Assembly: GCF_002909235.1 (NCBI RefSeq)
Contig: NZ_PHQQ01000012.1
Span: 62,001-126,000, forward strand
Direction: 5' to 3'
DNA: 64,000 nt
Source of the DNA: Arenibacter catalasegens
GTDB lineage: Bacteria > Bacteroidota > Bacteroidia > Flavobacteriales > Flavobacteriaceae
The position numbers were made by a program, and so were the translations under genes. This document shows, in pieces, positions 60,048 to 64,000 of this stretch. The first letter of the stretch is position 1. Each line of letters begins with the position of its first letter. Under the pieces are notes generated by a model. That model had not been told where the DNA came from and searched no databases. It saw only the letters and a program-made list of their open reading frames with translations.

Positions 60048-63000
60048 ATGATCAAAAAATTGCTATTATTTTTTGTACTGGTATTGGGGACTTACCCTTT
60101 ACTGGCGCAAAGCAAAACGGTGACAGGAACGGTCACCGATGCTACGGATGGTTCCCCTCTACCAGGTGTAAACGTATTGGTACAAGGAACTACTACCGGC
60201 TCTCAGACCGATTTTGATGGTAACTATTCCATTGAAGCGGCTAGCGGTAATGTATTGGTTTTTTCTTTTCTTGGAATGAAATCACAATCCCTTACTGTAG
60301 GTGCCTCGAACACCTTAAATGTATCTATGCTGGAAGATGCAGAACAACTTGGTGAAGTTGTTGTAACAGCTTTAGGTATTAAAAGGGAAGAAAAAACGTT
60401 GACCTATGCCCAACAAACAGTTCGGGCAGATGAATTGACTGCCACAAGAGATCCTAACTTTATGAACAGTATTTCTGGTAAGGCAGCTGGGGTAGAGATT
60501 AAGAAAAGTAGCTCTGGTGCTGGTGGTTCTACCAAGATTGTACTTAGAGGTAACAAATCACTAAGTGGTGATAGTTCTCCTCTATTTGTAATTGATGGTA
60601 TTCCAATGGCCAACAACAAAGGTGGTCAACCTGGTATGTGGGGTGGAGTTGATGCTGGGGACGGACTATCCGCCATAAACCCAGATGATATTGAAAGCAT
60701 CAGTATCCTAAAAGGTTCTAACGCAGCTGTATTATACGGTAGTCAAGGTGCCAACGGGGTTGTAGTAATTACAACCAAGCAAGGTACTTCTGGAAAGACT
60801 ACAGTAAGCTTAAATTCTGGTTATACTTTTGAGCACTTTCAAGAATTGCCTGATTTGCAATTTAAATATGGTGCTATTGGAAATGCTAAGGAAAGTTGGT
60901 CTACAACCCCTGGTGATTATGCAAGTGAATACGTTGAGGAATTTTTCCAAACAGGACATAACTTCAATAATTCGGTTACTATAAGTGGTGGTACAGACAA
61001 GACAACGGCCTATTTTTCCTATGCTAACATTTCTGCTTCTGGAATTACACCGAAAAATAAGTATCAGAAAAACAACTTTACCTTTAAACAATCTACGAAG
61101 TTGTTTAACGACAAGGTGACTGTTACTTCCAATGTTATTTTGGCTCTTGAAGAGACCGAAAATAGGCTGCCTGCGGGATATTACTTAAACCCACTTACTG
61201 GTCTTTATATGTTCCCAAGAAATAGGAATTTCTACGAATTTCAGAATAATTATGAAACCTTCGATACAGATAGAAACCTTTGGGCGCAGAACTGGTTTGT
61301 TGTGGATCACCACCAGTCCAATCCTTTTTGGATAATCAATAAGGAACCAAAAACGGACGAAAACAAAAGGGTTATTGGAAGCTTAAATATTGCATATGAT
61401 ATTACCGAAAAACTCAAATTGCAGGTTAGGGGTAACTACGATTATGCAATAAAAGAGTTTGAACAACAGCATGCGGCTACCTCCAACTCCACCAACGTAC
61501 ATCCAAAAGGTGCTTGGGATTACAGAAAGTATGATGATGAATTGGTCTATACCGATGCTATATTAAGCTATGACACCGCTTTAAGCGATGATTTTAGTTT
61601 AAATGCTGTATTGGGAGGAAGTTATCAAAAGACAGTATATGGAGATGGTGTTAGTGTAGGTACCGGAACTGTAGGTTTACTTTATCCAAATGAATTTAAT
61701 TTTCAAAACTTGCCCACTAATGTGCAGGTAAGTTCAACCTACGATGGGTCTGTAATTAAACAAGGGGCATTTGCCAACTTTCAGTTTGGTTATAAAGACA
61801 TGTTGTACTTAGATCTTTCTGGTAGAAATGACTGGGCTTCCACCTTGGCACTTACTGGAAATGATTCCTATTTTTATCCTTCTGTAGGTGTTACCGCTTT
61901 ATTGAGTGAAATGTTCACCATGCCAGAGGCAGTAAGTTTTGGGAAATTAAGGGCTTCTTATACCCAGGTTGGTAACGAGGTACCATTTAACCGAATAAAC
62001 CCACAAAATTCAGTTACTGGAAGTGGTGGAGTAAACAGAAATACGGTAAAACCCTTCTTGGATGCAAAACCAGAAATCATTACCAGTTTGGAGTTTGGTG
62101 CTGATTGGAGATTTTTTCAAAATCGTTTAGGATTGGACTTTACGTATTATAGCCTTACTAGTACTGATCAGTTTATTAATGTGCCTTTATTATCGTCTGA
62201 ATCTGAAGGTGGTTTTACTACCAAATTCATTAATGCAGGGGAAATAACCAATAAGGGTGTTGAAATTACCCTTAGTGCAACGCCTGTTAAAACTGAAGAT
62301 CTTCAATGGGTAACGGCATTTAACTTTACTAAAAATACCAACGAAATTGTAGATATAGGACCTGATGATGACAAGATAATTAACCTAGGTTCTTCTGAGG
62401 GCTATACCTCTAAATTGGTAGAAGGTGGCGCATTCAACGATGTTTATGTTCTTAAATTTTTAAAGGATGACCAAGGACGTATCTTATTTGATGCTGGAAA
62501 ACCATTAAGAACTGCTACTTCAGAGCTAATTGGAAACTTGGATCCTGAATGGACCTTGGGATGGAACAACAATATTAGCTTCAAGAGATTTAACCTTGGT
62601 ATGCAAATAAATGGTAAATTTGGAGGTAAAGTATTTAGTCAAACTGAATCCATGTTGGACGGTGCTGGGGTTTCACAAAGAAGTGCAGATGCCCGGGATG
62701 CTGGTGGTGTAGTTGTAAACGGTGTAGACCAGACTTCTGGAGCCGCCATAACAACAGTGGATGCCGAAACTTGGTTTAGAGCTATTGGCGATAGAAACGG
62801 TATTGGAGAGGCATATATTTACGACCGTACCAACGTTAGGTTGAGCCAACTGTCTCTGGGTTATAATATTGATGTTTCCAATTTGGGACTGCCTATTTCA
62901 GCGGCCTCAATCTCTTTTATTGGTAACAATTTGTTCTTTATCAGTAAGGAAGCACCTTTTGATCCAGAATTGGCAATGAGTACCAATCAAAATGCTCAGG

Positions 63001-63065
63001 GATTGGATAACTTTAATCTTCCTTCTACAGGAACTTATGGATTTAATCTAAAAGTAACATTCTAA
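60048..63065 (+). CDS. SusC/RagA-family TonB-linked outer-membrane protein
   Basis: A 1005-aa SusC-like protein. I start at ATG 60048, which gives the signal MIKKLLLFFVLVLGTYPLLA; the frame extends 38 codons upstream into the operator and cannot be coding there. A carboxypeptidase-D-like domain follows (VTGTVTDATDGSPLPGVNVL), then the SusC plug with GEVVVTALGIKREEKTLTYA and SSPLFVIDGIPM, and a 22-strand barrel ending NLKVTF. It imports a glycan or other large nutrient together with the SusD encoded 10 bp downstream. Confidence 0.95.
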   Translation: MIKKLLLFFVLVLGTYPLLAQSKTVTGTVTDATDGSPLPGVNVLVQGTTTGSQTDFDGNYSIEAASGNVLVFSFLGMKSQSLTVGASNTLNVSMLEDAEQLGEVVVTALGIKREEKTLTYAQQTVRADELTATRDPNFMNSISGKAAGVEIKKSSSGAGGSTKIVLRGNKSLSGDSSPLFVIDGIPMANNKGGQPGMWGGVDAGDGLSAINPDDIESISILKGSNAAVLYGSQGANGVVVITTKQGTSGKTTVSLNSGYTFEHFQELPDLQFKYGAIGNAKESWSTTPGDYASEYVEEFFQTGHNFNNSVTISGGTDKTTAYFSYANISASGITPKNKYQKNNFTFKQSTKLFNDKVTVTSNVILALEETENRLPAGYYLNPLTGLYMFPRNRNFYEFQNNYETFDTDRNLWAQNWFVVDHHQSNPFWIINKEPKTDENKRVIGSLNIAYDITEKLKLQVRGNYDYAIKEFEQQHAATSNSTNVHPKGAWDYRKYDDELVYTDAILSYDTALSDDFSLNAVLGGSYQKTVYGDGVSVGTGTVGLLYPNEFNFQNLPTNVQVSSTYDGSVIKQGAFANFQFGYKDMLYLDLSGRNDWASTLALTGNDSYFYPSVGVTALLSEMFTMPEAVSFGKLRASYTQVGNEVPFNRINPQNSVTGSGGVNRNTVKPFLDAKPEIITSLEFGADWRFFQNRLGLDFTYYSLTSTDQFINVPLLSSESEGGFTTKFINAGEITNKGVEITLSATPVKTEDLQWVTAFNFTKNTNEIVDIGPDDDKIINLGSSEGYTSKLVEGGAFNDVYVLKFLKDDQGRILFDAGKPLRTATSELIGNLDPEWTLGWNNNISFKRFNLGMQINGKFGGKVFSQTESMLDGAGVSQRSADARDAGGVVVNGVDQTSGAAITTVDAETWFRAIGDRNGIGEAYIYDRTNVRLSQLSLGYNIDVSNLGLPISAASISFIGNNLFFISKEAPFDPELAMSTNQNAQGLDNFNLPSTGTYGFNLKVTF

Positions 63066-63075
63066 TTTATAAAAG

Positions 63076-64000
63076 ATGAAAAAGTTAATATATCTAATTA
63101 CAATGGTTATTGCCTTTAGTGCATGTACCAACGATTTTGAAGAAACGAATACTAATCCATATCAAATATCGGGAGAATCCTTAAAGCAGGATTTCAACCA
63201 CGTTGGTGCGTTTTATTCTTCAATGCTGGGCCAAATATTTGGTAACCAGGTGGATCATAATTTAACCAATGTTACCTTTGCGCAGCATTTGGCTACTCCT
63301 ACCCCATTTGTAGGCGGTGTAAATAACACTACCTATTACATACGTTGGAATGGCTATTGGGCAAGGGAATACAACAATATTATGGCACCTGCCAAACAGG
63401 TTATTGATATTGCTGCAGCAGATGGTTATGACGTATTTGTGGAATGGGCCAATTTAATTAGAATTGTTTCCATGTCACGGGTTACTACCTATTATGGACC
63501 TATTCTTTATACCAATTATGGGTCTACAGAAAGTGCTCTATATGATAGCGAAGAAGCGTTATATACTGCCTTCTTTAGTGATTTGGATAGAATAATTGCA
63601 AATTTTAGTGCTAATACCGACTATGTTGGTTTAAACAACTTTGATGCTAGTTATGGCGGTGATGTTGGTAAATGGGCAAGGTATGCCAATTCCCTAAGAT
63701 TACAATTGGCTATGCGTATCTCCAAGGTAGCCCCTGCTATGGCCAAAACACAGGGAGAAAAAGCGTTAGCCGATCCAGTTGGATTAATTGAGACCAACGC
63801 CGATAACTTCAACATTTCTTTGTACGGCGGAAAATTTCACCCAGCCCAAATTTGTTTTGAGTGGGGAGATACTAGAATGAGTGCGACCATGGAATCTATA
63901 TTGATAGGTTACAAAGATAACAGAATTGCACCGTTCTTTGATCCAGTAACAGATATGTCTTTGGTTACCGATCATCCAGATATGCCTTATAAGGGTATCC
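63076..64000 (+). CDS. SusD/RagB-like lipoprotein, 5' part (runs off the window)
   Basis: ATG 63076 lies 10 bp after the SusC stop. The 308 codons present encode a lipoprotein (MVIAFSAC, C near 17), then NDFEETNTNPYQI, and the SusD-like helical core with GKWARYANSLRLQLAMRISK near 198-217. The N-TNP start and KWxxxANSLRLRLAMR segment fit the SusD-like group 2. It would sit on the cell surface and hand ligands to SusC. The 3' end is beyond the window. Confidence 0.92.
   Translation, partial: MKKLIYLITMVIAFSACTNDFEETNTNPYQISGESLKQDFNHVGAFYSSMLGQIFGNQVDHNLTNVTFAQHLATPTPFVGGVNNTTYYIRWNGYWAREYNNIMAPAKQVIDIAAADGYDVFVEWANLIRIVSMSRVTTYYGPILYTNYGSTESALYDSEEALYTAFFSDLDRIIANFSANTDYVGLNNFDASYGGDVGKWARYANSLRLQLAMRISKVAPAMAKTQGEKALADPVGLIETNADNFNISLYGGKFHPAQICFEWGDTRMSATMESILIGYKDNRIAPFFDPVTDMSLVTDHPDMPYKGI

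Overview
The window looks like a chromosomal segment from a marine-type Flavobacteriaceae (Bacteroidota). It is AT-rich with weak Shine-Dalgarno signals, and several promoters fit the Bacteroidota TTG / TAnnTTTG pattern. Gene content agrees: SusC/SusD-like pair, TonB-dependent receptors, BshB1, DUF4301, DUF3127, DUF1080, a fused ResB-CcsA protein and an ISAon1-type transposase. A Maribacter/Zobellia/Arenibacter-like lineage is a guess.

Layout. 0-2 kb: an Fe-S/redox block (Mrp tail, NifU-like scaffold, ferredoxin reductase, 2Fe-2S ferredoxin). 2-5.8 kb: MsbA-like ABC exporter, SGNH lipoprotein, a possible 32-aa membrane ORF and a secreted protein. 5.8-9.9 kb: a four-gene operon (M19 dipeptidase, PLP enzyme of the D-Thr aldolase/D-Ser dehydratase family, RidA, GntP permease) that reads as D-amino-acid catabolism. 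10-18.4 kb: mostly housekeeping (PAP2, stomatin-like, Tag, Aat, DUF3127, flavin reductase, histidine kinase, HIT, GreA, a Rieske-fold lipoprotein whose ligands look degenerate). 18.4-24 kb: a sugar-oxidation block (two Gfo/Idh/MocA enzymes, two DUF1080 proteins, a PmoA-like protein). 24-26.5 kb: a TonB receptor behind a clear TPP riboswitch.

26.6-32.5 kb: the most interesting region. A hybrid kinase with REC and HPt domains faces a sigma54-dependent regulator gene, followed by three tandem monocistronic genes for small secreted PepSY-like paralogues. All three have a TTGGYAY..TTTTCCT-like element just upstream and paired GGGTA elements about 90-160 bp upstream of the inferred start of transcription. 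This looks like a self-contained sigma54 phosphorelay regulon.

32.5-36.3 kb: an overlapping operon of a thiamine-binding-like protein, a PnuC transporter, a NadR-type kinase and DUF4301, then a phosphopantetheinyl transferase. 36.4-41.2 kb: ahcY, a thioester-reductase-like SDR, an ISAon1/ISL3-type insertion sequence that has cut a DUF922-like gene, and tRNA-His. 41.4-50.3 kb: TPR histidine kinase, BshB1, a transsulfuration enzyme, a MATE exporter and ResB-CcsA. 50.8-54.2 kb: a conserved-looking cluster (DUF2520, KdsC-like, Maf, lipoprotein, MscS-like). 54.3-64 kb: a PIG-L deacetylase, an overlooked 33-aa membrane ORF, an SSS symporter, a LacI regulator with an 18-bp palindromic operator candidate, SusC and a SusD that runs off the end.

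All function calls come from reading sequence and recalling families; no database search was run.
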